From Streptomyces sp. NBC_01260 (GTDB lineage Bacteria; Actinomycetota; Actinomycetes; Streptomycetales; Streptomycetaceae), in the NCBI RefSeq assembly GCF_036226405.1, contig NZ_CP108464.1, positions 4,030,001 to 4,094,000 on the forward strand: 64,000 nt of DNA. Reading direction: 5' to 3'. Positions 1 to 9,220 of the stretch are shown here, in pieces (the stretch's first letter is position 1; each line of letters starts with the position of its first letter). The position numbers were made by a program, and so were the translations under genes. The notes below the pieces were generated by a model that worked only from the letters and a program-made list of their open reading frames with translations, had not been told where the DNA came from and did no database searches.

Positions 1-1618
1 GGATGCCCACACCGTCGTCGGCGACCGTGAGCCGTACCGCGTCCCGCCCGTCGGGAAGCGTGGCGGTCGCGTCCACGACCACGTCGATCCGGGACGCGAC
101 GGCGTGCCGGAAGGCGTTGGACAGCGCCTCCCGCAGCGCCGCGATCAGGTTCTTGCCGGTCAGCTCGCCGACCAGGGAGTCGACCGGGCCGAGGAAGCGG
201 TGCGACGGTTTGAAGCCCAGCGGGACCGCCGCCATGTTGATCTCGCGCAGCACCCGGGTGCGCAGCCCGGACGGCGCCTCGGCCGGCTCCTGCTGCAGCG
301 CGAAGATGGCGGTGCGGATCTCCTGGATGGTCACGTCCAGCTCGTCGACCGCCCGGCCGACGCCGGTCTGCACCTCCGGCACGTCCGACCGGCGCTGGGC
401 GCTCTCCAGCATCATCCCGGTGGCGAACAGCCGCTGGATGACCAGGTCGTGCAGGTCCCGGGCGATCCGGTCACGGTCCTCGTAGACCGCGAGCCGTTCC
501 CGGTCCCGCTGCGCCTCGGCCATCATCAGCGCCAGCGCGGCCTGTGAGGCGAACTGGGCGGCGAGGGTCCGCTCCGTCTCCGTGAACGGCCGGCCGCCCC
601 GGGCCCGCGGGGTGACGAGCGCGCCGAGCACCCGGCCCCCACTGTGCAGCGGAAGCAGCATGCTCGGCCCGAACCGGTCCGCCAGCCTGGTGACCATGCG
701 GGGGTCGGTGGCCGAATCGTCCACGAAGACGGCCTCGCCGCCCAGCAGCATCCCCACGATCGGGCTCTGCGCCGGGATGATCACCCCGAGCGCCGCCACC
801 GGTTCCTCCGCGGACACGGCGACGATCTCCAGGCCTCCCTCCTCGGCCGGCAGCAACACGATCCCGGCGTCGGAGGCGGCGAGATGGCGGGCCTGTTCGG
901 CGACGACCGCGAGCGCGTCGTCGGCGTCCCCGCCGGAGAGCAGGGCGGTGGTCACGGCCACCGAGCCGTCGATCCACCGCTCTCGCTGCCGGGCGGCCTC
1001 GTACAGCCGGGCATTGCCGATGGCGATGCCCGCCTCGGTGGCCAGCACCCGCACCATGTGCAGGTCGTAGTCGGTGAACTCACCCCCGCCGTCCTTCTCG
1101 GCCAGATAGAGATTGCCGAAGATCTCGCCCTGCACCCGGATCGGTACGCCGAGGAAGGTCCGCATCGGCGGATGGCCCGGCGGAAATCCGGCGAACCGCG
1201 GGTCGGCCGTCAGATCGGCGAGCCGCACGGGGCGGGGGTCGTGGATCAGGGCGCCGAGCAGACCCCGGTGGCCGTCCGGCCGGTGGCCGATCTCGGTGGC
1301 CACCGACTCCGGGACTCCGTAGGTGACGAAGTCCGAGAGCCCCTTGCCCTCCTCGTCCACGACGCCGATGGCCGCGTAGCGGGCGTGGGCCAGCTCGGCC
1401 GCCGTCTCGCAGATCCGGTCGAGGGTGGTGTGCAGTTCGAGCCCGGTGCCGACGGAGCGCATGGCTTCCAGCAGCTGCGGCACGCGGGCGGTGAGTTCGG
1501 TGGACAGGCCCTGCAGACTGCGGGTCGCCTCCGTCGCGGCTTCGAGCGAGTCCTTCGGGTGCGCCGGATGCGTCGAGTCCTTCGGGTGCTTCGGGTGCTT
1601 CGGGCCCTGCTCTGACAT
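1..1618 (-). CDS. GAF-domain sensor histidine kinase (C-terminus cut by window edge)
   Basis: Cytoplasmic two-component sensor kinase of the DevS/DosS type, read on the minus strand from an ATG at 1618 and still open at base 1. After a short Lys/His/Pro/Ser-rich head come two GAF domains (about residues 45-200 and 215-370), a HisKA_3 dimerisation/phosphoacceptor helix containing RIARDLHDLVIQRLF, and the beginning of an HATPase domain with the N-box REALSNAFRHA. No transmembrane segment is visible. It lies 72 bases downstream of cydDC on the same strand, so it may be co-transcribed with the cyd genes. DevS-type GAF domains can bind heme and sense gases, which would suit this position, but I cannot show heme binding from sequence. 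The last part of the ATPase domain is missing, and any partner response regulator would lie outside the window. Confidence 0.88.
   Translation of the reverse strand, partial: MSEQGPKHPKHPKDSTHPAHPKDSLEAATEATRSLQGLSTELTARVPQLLEAMRSVGTGLELHTTLDRICETAAELAHARYAAIGVVDEEGKGLSDFVTYGVPESVATEIGHRPDGHRGLLGALIHDPRPVRLADLTADPRFAGFPPGHPPMRTFLGVPIRVQGEIFGNLYLAEKDGGGEFTDYDLHMVRVLATEAGIAIGNARLYEAARQRERWIDGSVAVTTALLSGGDADDALAVVAEQARHLAASDAGIVLLPAEEGGLEIVAVSAEEPVAALGVIIPAQSPIVGMLLGGEAVFVDDSATDPRMVTRLADRFGPSMLLPLHSGGRVLGALVTPRARGGRPFTETERTLAAQFASQAALALMMAEAQRDRERLAVYEDRDRIARDLHDLVIQRLFATGMMLESAQRRSDVPEVQTGVGRAVDELDVTIQEIRTAIFALQQEPAEAPSGLRTRVLREINMAAVPLGFKPSHRFLGPVDSLVGELTGKNLIAALREALSNAFRHAVASRIDVVVDATATLPDGRDAVRLTVADDGVGI
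1555..1612 (-). repeat. In-frame short tandem repeat at the N-terminus of the sensor kinase
   Basis: Residues about 7-22 of the kinase consist of repeated KHPKDS-like units (KHPKHPKDS, then HPAHPKDS), encoded by repeated TCGAGTCCTTCGGGTG-type DNA. It is a low-complexity head that is likely to vary in copy number between strains. Confidence 0.7.
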
Positions 1619-1690
1619 ACCCAGAGCGTAGTTAGTCCCTTTTATTGGGGAAAGTCGGGAATCGGCGCGGACACCTCGGACCCGCAGGCC

Positions 1691-4600
1691 TCAGACCCGT
1701 GCATCCAGGACCTCGCCCGGCTCCCGTAGGGTCTCGCGCTCGCGCGCCAGCATCCGGCTCAGCGGCCCGTCCACCGCCACGAGTGCCGCGTACGGGCCCC
1801 GCTGCACCACCGCGCCCGCTTCCAGGACCACCACCTCGTCGACCGCGTCCAGGCCTTCGAGCCGGTGAGTGATCAGCACCGTCGTACGTCCTCGGGTGGC
1901 CGCCAGCAGGTCCGCGGTCAGGGCGTCGGCGGTCGGCAGATCGAGGTGCTCGGCGGGCTCGTCCAGAACGAGCACAGGGAAGTCCGCCAGCAGCGCCCGG
2001 GCCAGCGCGAGCCGCTGGCGCTGGCCGCCGGAGAGGCGGGCGCCGTGTTCGCCGACGAGGGTGTCCAGGCCCTCCGGCAGCGCCTCGGCCCAGTCGAGCA
2101 GCCGGGCCTGTGCCAGGGCGCCGCGCAGTTCCGCGTCGGTCGCTCCGGTACGGGCCAGCCGCAGGTTCTCCCGGATGGAGCTGTCGAAGATGTGGGCGTC
2201 CTGGGCGCACAGCCCGACGAACCGCCGGACCGTGTCCCCGTCCAGTGCGGACGCCTCCACGCCGCCGATCCGGTACGTCCCCGCCCGCGCGTCCAGGAAG
2301 CGGAGCAGGACCTGGGCGAGCGTGGTCTTCCCGGAACCCGAAGGCCCCACGACCGCGATGCGCCGACCGGCCTCCAGCGTGAGGTCCACGGAGTCCAGTG
2401 CGTCGTGCCGCGCTCCCGCGTACCGGGCCGACAGCCCCCGTACCTCCAGCGGGAAGGGCGATGCGGGCGCCTCGGCCGGGGTGGCGGGTTCGCACACCGG
2501 CACCGGGGCGTCCAGTACCTCGTACACCCGCTCCGCGCTCCGCCTGACCCGCTGCCGGTACTGCACGGCGAGCGGCAGACCGGTCACGGCCTCGAAGGCG
2601 GCCAGCGGGGTGAGGACGACGACGGCGAGCTGCACGCCGGCCAGCCGTCCGTCGGCCACCGCGGGAAGGGCGACGAGTGCGGCGGCGACCACGGTGAGGC
2701 CGCCGATCAGAGCGGTGAGCCCGCCGCCGAGCGCGGTGGCGGTCGCCGCCCGGGAGGCGATCCGGGTGAGGACGCCGTCGGCCTCCCGGGTCTTCGCCGA
2801 GCGTCCGGGCAGCGCGCCCGCGACGGTCAGTTCGGCGGTCCCGCCGAGCAGGTCGGTGATCCGGGTCGCCAGATCGGCGCGGGCGGGCGCCAGCCGCCGC
2901 TCGGCGTGCCGGGCACAGGCGCCGCTGACGAGCGGCACCCCGACCCCGGCCAGCAGCAGTCCGGAGGCGAGCACGGCGCCCGCCTCCGGCAGCAGCCAGC
3001 CGGTGAATCCGGCGGCTGCCGCTCCCACGACGACCGCGGTCCCGGCGGGCAGCAGCCACCGCAGCCAGTAGTCCTGCAGGGCGTCCACATCGGCGACGAG
3101 CCGCGAGAGCAGATCCCCGCGCCGGGTCCGGCGCAGACCCGCGGGCGCGATGCGCTCCAGGCCCCGGTAGACGGCGACGCGCAGTTCGGCGAGCATCCTG
3201 AGCACCGCGTCGTGCGAGACGAGGCGTTCGGCGTAGCGGAAGACCGCCCGCCCGATACCGAAGGCGCGGGTCGCCGTCACCGCGACCATCAGATAGAGCA
3301 CCGGGGGCTGTTCGGATGCGCGGGAGATCAGCCAGCCGGAGACGGCCATGAGACCGACCGCCGAGCCGAGCGCGAGGCTGCCCAGCAGCAGCGCGAGCGC
3401 GAGCCGGCCGCGCTGTGCCCCGGCGGCCTCCCTGACCCGGGCCAGCACGTGCCCGGTCCGGGCCACGGTGTCCCGCAGCACCTCGGGCTCCCGCCCCGCC
3501 CCGTCGCCGGTGAGGTCATCGGGAGCGGCCGCCGGGCGCGGCACCAGGGCGGACACCGGGGGCTCCGTCGAATCGGCCGGTCCGCTCGTCGCACCCGGCT
3601 CCAGCCGCACCACCCGGTCGGCGACCGACAGGAGCGCCGGCCGGTGCACCACCAGCAGCACGGTCCGGCCCGCCGCCAGTCTGCGTACCGCCTCGACGAT
3701 GCCCGCCTCCGTCTCGCCGTCCAGGCTCGCGGTCGGCTCGTCGAGCAGCAGCACCGGCCGGTCGGCGAGAAACGCGCGGGCGAGCGCGAGACGCTGCCGC
3801 TGTCCGGCGGAGAGACCCGAGCCGTCCTCGCCGAGGAGGGTGGCGGCGCCGTCCGGCAGCTCCGTCACGAAGTCGTACGCCCCGGCGTCGCGCAGCGCGG
3901 CCGTCACCGCGCTGTCGTCCGCCTCCGGCCGGGCCAGCCGTACGTTCTCCGCGATCGTGCCGGCGAAGAGGTGCGGGCGCTGCGGGACCCAGGCGATCCG
4001 CTCGCGCCAGCGTTCGGGGGAGAGGTCCGCGAGATCGGTGCCGCCGACCCGCACCCGCCCCTCGTCGGGTGCGGCGAAACCCAGCACCACGTTCAGCAGG
4101 GTGGACTTGCCGACGCCGCTCGGGCCGACCAGGGCAACGGTCTCGCACTCGTCCACCACCAGCGAGGCCCCGGCGAGCGAGGGCTCGGTGCGCCCCGCGT
4201 GCCGGACGGTCACGCCCTCCAGCTCCAGCCGCAGCGATGTCGGGACCTCCTGCGTACCGCCCGCACGCGGCTCGGTCTCCAGGACCGAGAAGATCTCCTC
4301 CGCGGCCGAGAGGCCCTCGGCGGCGGCGTGGTACTGCGCCCCCACCTGCCTGAGCGGCAGATAGGCCTCCGGCGCGAGGATCAGCACCACGAGACCGGTG
4401 TAGAGGTCGAGTTCGCCGTGCACCAGCCGCATGCCGATGGTGACGGCGACGAGGGCCACCGAGAGCGTCGCCAGCAGCTCCAGGGCGAAGGACGACAGGA
4501 AGGCGATCCGCAGCGTGCGCACGGTCGCCAGCCGGTACTGCGAGGTGATGGTGCGGATGGACTCGGCCTGGGCCTTGGCCCGGCCGAAGACCTTCAGCGT

Positions 4601-5233
4601 CGGCAGCCCGGCGACCACGTCGAGGAAGTGCCCGGAGAGCCGCGAGAGCAGCCGCCACTGACGGTCCATCCGCGACTGGGTCGCCCAGCCGATCAGAATC
4701 ATGAAGAGCGGGATGAGCGGCAGGGTGACGACGATGATCGCCGCCGAGATCCAGTCCTCCGTGACGACCCTGGCGAGCACCGCCACCGGGACCACCACCG
4801 CGAGCCCCAGCTGCGGCAGATAGCGCGCGAAGTAGTCGTCGAGCGCGTCGATCCCCCGGGTGGCGAGCGTCACCAGCGAGCCGGTGCGCTGCCCGCTCAG
4901 CCATTCCGGGCCCAGCGCCGCCGCCCGGTCGAGCAGCCGTCCGCGCAGTTCCGACTTGACGGCCGCGCCGGCCCGGTAGGCGGCCAGCTCGGTGAGCCAG
5001 GAGACCAGGGCCCGGCCGAGCGCGACCGCGGCGAGAAGAAGGAGTGGGGTGCGCAGCCCCGACCCGGTGAGCCCGTCCTCGAAACCGCCCACCACCACTT
5101 CGGCGACGAGCATGGCCTGGGCGATGACCAGCGCCGCCCCAGCCAGGCCGAGTACCACCACAGCCACCAGGAAGTGGCGGGTGGCACGGGCGTGGCGGAG
5201 CAGGCGCGGGTCGATCGGTTTCACGTGAAACAC
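1691..5233 (-). CDS. cydDC: Fused CydD-CydC ABC transporter
   Basis: Heterodimeric-type cysteine/glutathione exporter needed for assembly of cytochrome bd, here with both halves in one 1180-residue chain. The first half has a membrane domain (about 20-310) and an ATPase with Walker A GPSGVGKST, signature LSAGQRQRLALARAF and Walker B VLLLDEPTASLD. The second half (from about 605) repeats the plan with GPSGSGKTT, LSGGQRQRLALARAL and VLVLDEPAEHLD. E. coli makes CydD and CydC separately; actinomycetes often fuse them. The longest start is a GTG at 5233 whose first codons (FHVK) are the parS sequence itself. No clear ribosome binding site precedes it, so an internal GTG at 5224 is also possible. 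It lies 37 bases after cydB and belongs to the cydAB-DC operon controlled from the Rex site near 7890. Confidence 0.93.
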   Translation of the reverse strand: MFHVKPIDPRLLRHARATRHFLVAVVVLGLAGAALVIAQAMLVAEVVVGGFEDGLTGSGLRTPLLLLAAVALGRALVSWLTELAAYRAGAAVKSELRGRLLDRAAALGPEWLSGQRTGSLVTLATRGIDALDDYFARYLPQLGLAVVVPVAVLARVVTEDWISAAIIVVTLPLIPLFMILIGWATQSRMDRQWRLLSRLSGHFLDVVAGLPTLKVFGRAKAQAESIRTITSQYRLATVRTLRIAFLSSFALELLATLSVALVAVTIGMRLVHGELDLYTGLVVLILAPEAYLPLRQVGAQYHAAAEGLSAAEEIFSVLETEPRAGGTQEVPTSLRLELEGVTVRHAGRTEPSLAGASLVVDECETVALVGPSGVGKSTLLNVVLGFAAPDEGRVRVGGTDLADLSPERWRERIAWVPQRPHLFAGTIAENVRLARPEADDSAVTAALRDAGAYDFVTELPDGAATLLGEDGSGLSAGQRQRLALARAFLADRPVLLLDEPTASLDGETEAGIVEAVRRLAAGRTVLLVVHRPALLSVADRVVRLEPGATSGPADSTEPPVSALVPRPAAAPDDLTGDGAGREPEVLRDTVARTGHVLARVREAAGAQRGRLALALLLGSLALGSAVGLMAVSGWLISRASEQPPVLYLMVAVTATRAFGIGRAVFRYAERLVSHDAVLRMLAELRVAVYRGLERIAPAGLRRTRRGDLLSRLVADVDALQDYWLRWLLPAGTAVVVGAAAAGFTGWLLPEAGAVLASGLLLAGVGVPLVSGACARHAERRLAPARADLATRITDLLGGTAELTVAGALPGRSAKTREADGVLTRIASRAATATALGGGLTALIGGLTVVAAALVALPAVADGRLAGVQLAVVVLTPLAAFEAVTGLPLAVQYRQRVRRSAERVYEVLDAPVPVCEPATPAEAPASPFPLEVRGLSARYAGARHDALDSVDLTLEAGRRIAVVGPSGSGKTTLAQVLLRFLDARAGTYRIGGVEASALDGDTVRRFVGLCAQDAHIFDSSIRENLRLARTGATDAELRGALAQARLLDWAEALPEGLDTLVGEHGARLSGGQRQRLALARALLADFPVLVLDEPAEHLDLPTADALTADLLAATRGRTTVLITHRLEGLDAVDEVVVLEAGAVVQRGPYAALVAVDGPLSRMLARERETLREPGEVLDARV
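5218..5231. promoter_or_regulatory. parS: parS centromere site (1)
   Basis: Exact GTTTCACGTGAAAC palindrome, the 14-base core of the Streptomyces ParB-binding site. It overlaps the first codons of cydDC in the short gap after cydB, so any ParB spreading would cover the start of that gene. Confidence 0.95.
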
Positions 5234-5270
5234 CCCATGGGGTTCGGCTCGGTCAAGGCACTCACTGCGT

Positions 5271-6272
5271 TCAGTGGGCGTCGGCGATGTGGTGCGTACC
5301 GATCCGCTTGCGGAACACCCAGTAGGTCCAGCCCTGGTACAGCAGCACCACGGGAGTGGCGATCCCCGCGCACCAGGTCATGATCTTCAGCGTGTACGGG
5401 GTGGACGAGGCATTGGTGACCGTCAGGCTCCAGGCATCGTTCAGCGAGGACGGCATGACGTTCGGGAAGAGCGTCAGGAAGAGCATCGCGACCGCGGCCG
5501 TGATGGTCACACCGGAGAGGGCGAAGGACCAGCCCTCTCGCCCCGCCGCGACGGCGCCGATCGCCCCGACCAGGGACACCACAGCGATGATCATCGCGAT
5601 CAGGCTCCAGCCGTCCCCGTTGTCGGCCTGGGTCCAGATCAGGAATCCCAGTGCCAGCACCGCGGTGACCGCGCCCAGCTTCAGGGCCAGCCCGCGCGCC
5701 CTGACCCGGATGTCCCCGACCGTCTTGAGCCCCGCGAACACCGTCCCGTGGAAGGTGAAGAGGGAGAGCGTGACCAGCCCGCCGAGGATCGAGTACGGAT
5801 TGAGCAGGTCCCAGAAGTTGCCCACGTACTCCATGTCCGCGTCGATCTTCACGCCGCGCACGATGTTCCCGAAGGCCACGCCCCAGAGCAGGGCCGGGAT
5901 CAGCGAGGTCCAGAAGATCAGGTTCTCCCAGTTGGTCTGCCACTTCTCCTCGGGCCGCTTCGCCCGGTACTCGAAGGCGACACCGCGCACGATCAGGCAG
6001 AGCAGGATGATCAGCAGCGGCAGGTAGAAGCCGGAGAACAGCGTGGCGTACCACTCGGGGAACGCGGCGAAGGTAGCTCCGCCGGCGCTGAGCAGCCAGA
6101 CCTCGTTGCCGTCCCAGACGGGCCCGATCGTATTGATCAGGACCCGCCGTTCCTTGCGGTCCCGGGCCAGCAGCTTGGTGAGCACACCGATCCCGAAGTC
6201 GAATCCCTCCAGGAAGAAGTAGCCGATCCAGAGGACGGCGATGAGCACGAACCAGACGTCGTGGAGTTCCAT
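5271..6272 (-). CDS. cydB: Cytochrome bd ubiquinol/menaquinol oxidase subunit II
   Basis: Membrane subunit of the high-affinity terminal oxidase that transfers electrons from menaquinol to oxygen. The 333-residue protein starts MELHDVWFVLIAVLWIGYFF and has the expected 8-9 hydrophobic segments, with the family motifs GFDFGIG and GPVWDGNEVW in the first third. An AGGAG ribosome binding site precedes the ATG. Only 18 bases separate it from cydA upstream, so the two are translated from one message. Length is normal for the family. Confidence 0.97.
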   Translation of the reverse strand: MELHDVWFVLIAVLWIGYFFLEGFDFGIGVLTKLLARDRKERRVLINTIGPVWDGNEVWLLSAGGATFAAFPEWYATLFSGFYLPLLIILLCLIVRGVAFEYRAKRPEEKWQTNWENLIFWTSLIPALLWGVAFGNIVRGVKIDADMEYVGNFWDLLNPYSILGGLVTLSLFTFHGTVFAGLKTVGDIRVRARGLALKLGAVTAVLALGFLIWTQADNGDGWSLIAMIIAVVSLVGAIGAVAAGREGWSFALSGVTITAAVAMLFLTLFPNVMPSSLNDAWSLTVTNASSTPYTLKIMTWCAGIATPVVLLYQGWTYWVFRKRIGTHHIADAH

Positions 6273-6290
6273 CTCTCGGCTCCTGTGCTC

Positions 6291-7799
6291 TCAGTAGGAG
6301 AAGGCCATGGGCCGGTCGGCGTCGTCATGGTCGCCGCCGATCCTGGTGGGCGGGTTGAGGTCGTCGTCCGTGAGCTCCGGGGGCCCGGCCTTGATGTACT
6401 TCACGAGCAGCTTGACCTCGACCACGGCAAGCACCGCGTAGAGCAGTGTGAAGAGGATCATCGAGGTGAGCACCTCGCCCTGCGAGACGCCGGGGGAGAC
6501 CGCGTCGCGGGTCTGGAGCACGCCGTAGACGACCCAGGGCTGGCGGCCCATCTCGGTGAAGATCCAGCCCCAGGAGTTGGCGATCAGCGGGAAGAGCAGG
6601 GTCCACAGGGCGACGATCCAGTAGCACCTGGCGAGCTTCGGGCTCAGCGCCTTGTTCTTGAACAGGACCAGGTGCGGTACTTCGTCCTCACCGGTCCGCA
6701 TCCCCGGTGGCAGCATGAACTTCTTCCGGGTCAGCCACAGTCCCAGGATTCCGAGGGCGAAGGACGCCATCCCGAAGCCGATCATCCACCGGAAGCTCCA
6801 GAAGGCGACCGGGATGTTGGGCCGGTAGTCGCCGGGCCCGAACCTCTCCTGCTCGGCCTTGTTGATGTCGTTGATGCCGGGGACGTACGAGTTGAAGTTG
6901 TCGTCGGCGAGGAAGGACAGTATTCCGGGGATCGAGATCTCGACGGAGTTGTGCCCCTTGCTGACATCTCCGTACGCGAAGATCGAGAAGGGCGCGGAGT
7001 TCTGCCCGTCCCACAGCGCTTCGGCCGCAGCCATCTTCATCGGCTGCTGCTTGAACATCACCTTGCCGAGCTGGTCACCGCTGACGGCCGTGAGCAGACC
7101 GGCGGCCACCACGGTCACCAGCCCCAGCCGCAGCGAGGTCCGCATCACCGGGATGTGCTTCTTGCGGGCCAGGTGGAAGGCGGCGATGCCGACCATGAAC
7201 GCCCCGCCGACCAGGAAGGCCGCCGTGATGGTGTGGAAGAACTGGGCGAGCGCGGTGTTCTGGGTGAGCACGTGCCAGAAGTCGGTGAGCTCCGCGCGCC
7301 CGCGATCCTTGTTGATGCGGTAGCCGACCGGGTGCTGCATCCAGGAGTTGGCCGCCAGGATGAAGTACGCGGAGAGGATGGTGCCGAGCGAGACCATCCA
7401 GATGCAGGCCAGGTGGATCTTCTTCGGCAGCTTGTCCCAGCCGAAGATCCACAGGCCGATGAAGGTGGACTCGAAGAAGAACGCGATCAGCGCCTCGAAC
7501 GCGAGCGGGGCACCGAAGATGTCTCCGACGAACCGCGAGTAGTCCGACCAGTTCATGCCGAACTGGAACTCCTGGACGATGCCGGTGACGACGCCCATGG
7601 CGATGTTGATCAGGAAGAGCTTTCCCCAGAACTTGGTGGCCCTGAGGTACTTCTCGTTGTTCGTCCGCACCCAGGCGGTCTGCAGGCCTGCGGTGAGCGC
7701 GGCGAGCGAGATCGTCAGGGGAACGAAGAGGAAGTGGTAGACGGTGGTCGTTCCGAACTGCCATCGCGCCAGGGTCTCCGGCGCCAGAGCTAGCTCCAC
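6291..7799 (-). CDS. cydA: Cytochrome bd oxidase subunit I
   Basis: Heme-bearing subunit of cytochrome bd oxidase. The 502-residue multi-spanning protein opens with VELALAPETLARWQFGTTTV; its conserved His (FGTTTVYHF region), the GRQPW motif near the end of the quinol-binding region and the expected run of hydrophobic segments are visible. The start codon is GTG, with AAGGAG about 9 bases upstream. It is the first gene of cydA-cydB-cydDC and sits under a perfect Rex operator centred near 7891. In Streptomyces, Rex represses cyd when the NADH/NAD+ ratio is low and releases it at low oxygen. The same control is inferred here. Confidence 0.97.
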   Translation of the reverse strand: MELALAPETLARWQFGTTTVYHFLFVPLTISLAALTAGLQTAWVRTNNEKYLRATKFWGKLFLINIAMGVVTGIVQEFQFGMNWSDYSRFVGDIFGAPLAFEALIAFFFESTFIGLWIFGWDKLPKKIHLACIWMVSLGTILSAYFILAANSWMQHPVGYRINKDRGRAELTDFWHVLTQNTALAQFFHTITAAFLVGGAFMVGIAAFHLARKKHIPVMRTSLRLGLVTVVAAGLLTAVSGDQLGKVMFKQQPMKMAAAEALWDGQNSAPFSIFAYGDVSKGHNSVEISIPGILSFLADDNFNSYVPGINDINKAEQERFGPGDYRPNIPVAFWSFRWMIGFGMASFALGILGLWLTRKKFMLPPGMRTGEDEVPHLVLFKNKALSPKLARCYWIVALWTLLFPLIANSWGWIFTEMGRQPWVVYGVLQTRDAVSPGVSQGEVLTSMILFTLLYAVLAVVEVKLLVKYIKAGPPELTDDDLNPPTRIGGDHDDADRPMAFSY

Positions 7800-7883
7800 G
7801 TCGTCTTCTCCTTACGTCGCCGTAGTTGCACCGGCATTTTGTCCTTTGAATCCGACTGAACAGGGGAGAAAGCAGGACACGCT

Positions 7884-7899
7884 TGTGAACGCGTTCACA
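7884..7899. promoter_or_regulatory. Rex operator (ROP site) of the cyd operon
   Basis: TGTGAACGCGTTCACA, a perfect 16-base palindrome identical to the established Streptomyces Rex consensus TGTGAACNNNTTCACA, lies 85 bases upstream of the cydA start codon. A further half site follows at once, so CTTGTGAA...TTCACAAG spans 7882-7907. The rest of the 7800-8140 gap holds the hisC-side hairpins listed separately and no gene. Confidence 0.95.
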
Positions 7900-8017
7900 T
7901 TCACAAGCAATTATGGCGCACCCTCGTATCGAACTCTCGGCCGGGGTACCCCTCCGAGGACGTACTGATCATTTCCCCCGAAGCAGACATCGCTCCGGCC
8001 CGAGGTCGAGGCACGCA

Positions 8018-8055
8018 GAAGGCCCCGCACCTCGCGATCGAGGTACAGGGCCTTC
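8018..8055 (-). terminator. Stem-loop downstream of the HisC-type gene
   Basis: Inverted repeat GAAGGCCC...GGGCCTTC with an inner pairing GCACCTCG/CGAGGTaC around GCGAT. It lies about 85 bases past the aminotransferase stop codon and separates that gene from the cyd promoter region. Confidence 0.65.
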
Positions 8056-8114
8056 CTTCATACGGACGCGTGCGAATACGTACGGCTACGACCGCCAGAC
8101 AGGTAGGGCCACGG

Positions 8115-8134
8115 CCGCCGGACGCGTCCGGCGG
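8115..8134. repeat. Perfect 20-base palindrome after the HisC-type gene
   Basis: CCGCCGGACGCGTCCGGCGG reads the same on both strands and begins 7 bases beyond the stop codon at 8141. It is either a first, loop-poor terminator hairpin or a protein-binding palindrome. Confidence 0.55.
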
Positions 8135-8140
8135 TGTCCG

Positions 8141-9220
8141 CTACAGCACCTTGCGGTACGACTCCGTCACCTTCAGGAACAGGTCGTTCGCCTCGTCCTC
8201 GCCGATCGTGACCCGCACGCCCTCGCCCGCGAACGGCCGGACCACCACTCCGGCCTTATCGCAGACCGCGGCGAAGTCGGCGGTACGGTCCCCCAGCCGC
8301 AGCCAGACGAAGTTCGCCTGGGACTCCGGAACCGTCCACCCCTGTCGCGCCAGCGTCTCCTGCACCCGCTGGCGCTCGCACACCAACGAGCCCACCCGGC
8401 CCAGGAGTTCGTCCTCGGCACGCAGGGACGCCACCGCCGCGTCCTGCGCGAGCTGGCTGACGCCGAACGGCACCGCGGTCTTGCGCAGCGCGGCCGCCAC
8501 CGGCTCGTGGGCCACGGCGAAGCCGACCCGCAGCCCGGCCAGACCGTAGGCCTTGGAGAACGTCCGCAGCACCGCCACATTGGGCCGGTCCCGGTAGATC
8601 TCGATGCCGTCCGGCACATCGGCGTCGCGGATGAACTCCTTGTACGCCTCGTCCAGCACCACGAGCACATCGCCCGGCACCCGGTCCAGGAACCGCTCCA
8701 GCTCGGCCCTGCGCACCACGGTGCCGGTGGGGTTGTTCGGATTGCAGACGAAGATCATCCGGGTCCGGTCGGTGATCGCGTCCGCCATCGCGTCCAGGTC
8801 GTGCACCTCACCGTCGGTCAGCGGCACCTTCACCGACGTCGCGCCGCTGACCTGCGTGATGATCGGGTACGCCTCGAAGGAGCGCCAGGCGTAGATGACC
8901 TCGTCGCCCGGCCCCGAGGTGGCCTGCAGCAGCTGCTGCGCCACACCGACCGAGCCGGTGCCGGTGGCCAGGTGCGAGACCGGCACGCCGAAGCGGTCGG
9001 ACAGCTCGTTCATCAGGCCGGTGCAGGCCATGTCCGGGTAGCGGTTGAAGTGCGCGGCCGCGGCCATCGCGGACTCCATCACCCCCGGCAGCGGCGGATA
9101 CGGATTCTCGTTGGAGGACAGCTTGAACGCGACCGGTCCGTCCGCCGCGGCCGGCTTGCCCGGCACATAGGCGGGAACGCCGTCCAGCTCGGCGCGCAGC
9201 TTGGGGCTCGTCTGGCTCAC
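8141..9220 (-). CDS. hisC2: Histidinol-phosphate/aromatic aminotransferase family protein
   Basis: PLP-dependent class I/II aminotransferase of about 359 residues. The motifs [25 protein letters not shown] and the PLP-lysine segment [16 protein letters not shown] are all present and in order. The start chosen is a GTG at 9220 because GAGGAGGACC lies just upstream; a longer frame to 9253 lacks such a site. The gene stands alone, away from any his operon, and resembles the second HisC of Streptomyces. It may serve phenylalanine or tyrosine transamination as well as histidinol phosphate. The substrate cannot be decided from this sequence. Confidence 0.9.
   Translation of the reverse strand: MSQTSPKLRAELDGVPAYVPGKPAAADGPVAFKLSSNENPYPPLPGVMESAMAAAAHFNRYPDMACTGLMNELSDRFGVPVSHLATGTGSVGVAQQLLQATSGPGDEVIYAWRSFEAYPIITQVSGATSVKVPLTDGEVHDLDAMADAITDRTRMIFVCNPNNPTGTVVRRAELERFLDRVPGDVLVVLDEAYKEFIRDADVPDGIEIYRDRPNVAVLRTFSKAYGLAGLRVGFAVAHEPVAAALRKTAVPFGVSQLAQDAAVASLRAEDELLGRVGSLVCERQRVQETLARQGWTVPESQANFVWLRLGDRTADFAAVCDKAGVVVRPFAGEGVRVTIGEDEANDLFLKVTESYRKVL

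Noticed and set aside
1865..5383. A 1172-codon open frame on the plus strand opposite cydDC, rich in Arg, Gly, Gln and Pro.
   Set aside because: It is the antisense of a well-conserved gene. Long open frames are common opposite high-G/C genes, and its composition is not that of a protein.
5274..7793. An 839-codon plus-strand frame opposite cydB and cydA.
   Set aside because: Antisense shadow of two recognised genes, with His/Asp/Gln-rich composition and no ribosome binding site.
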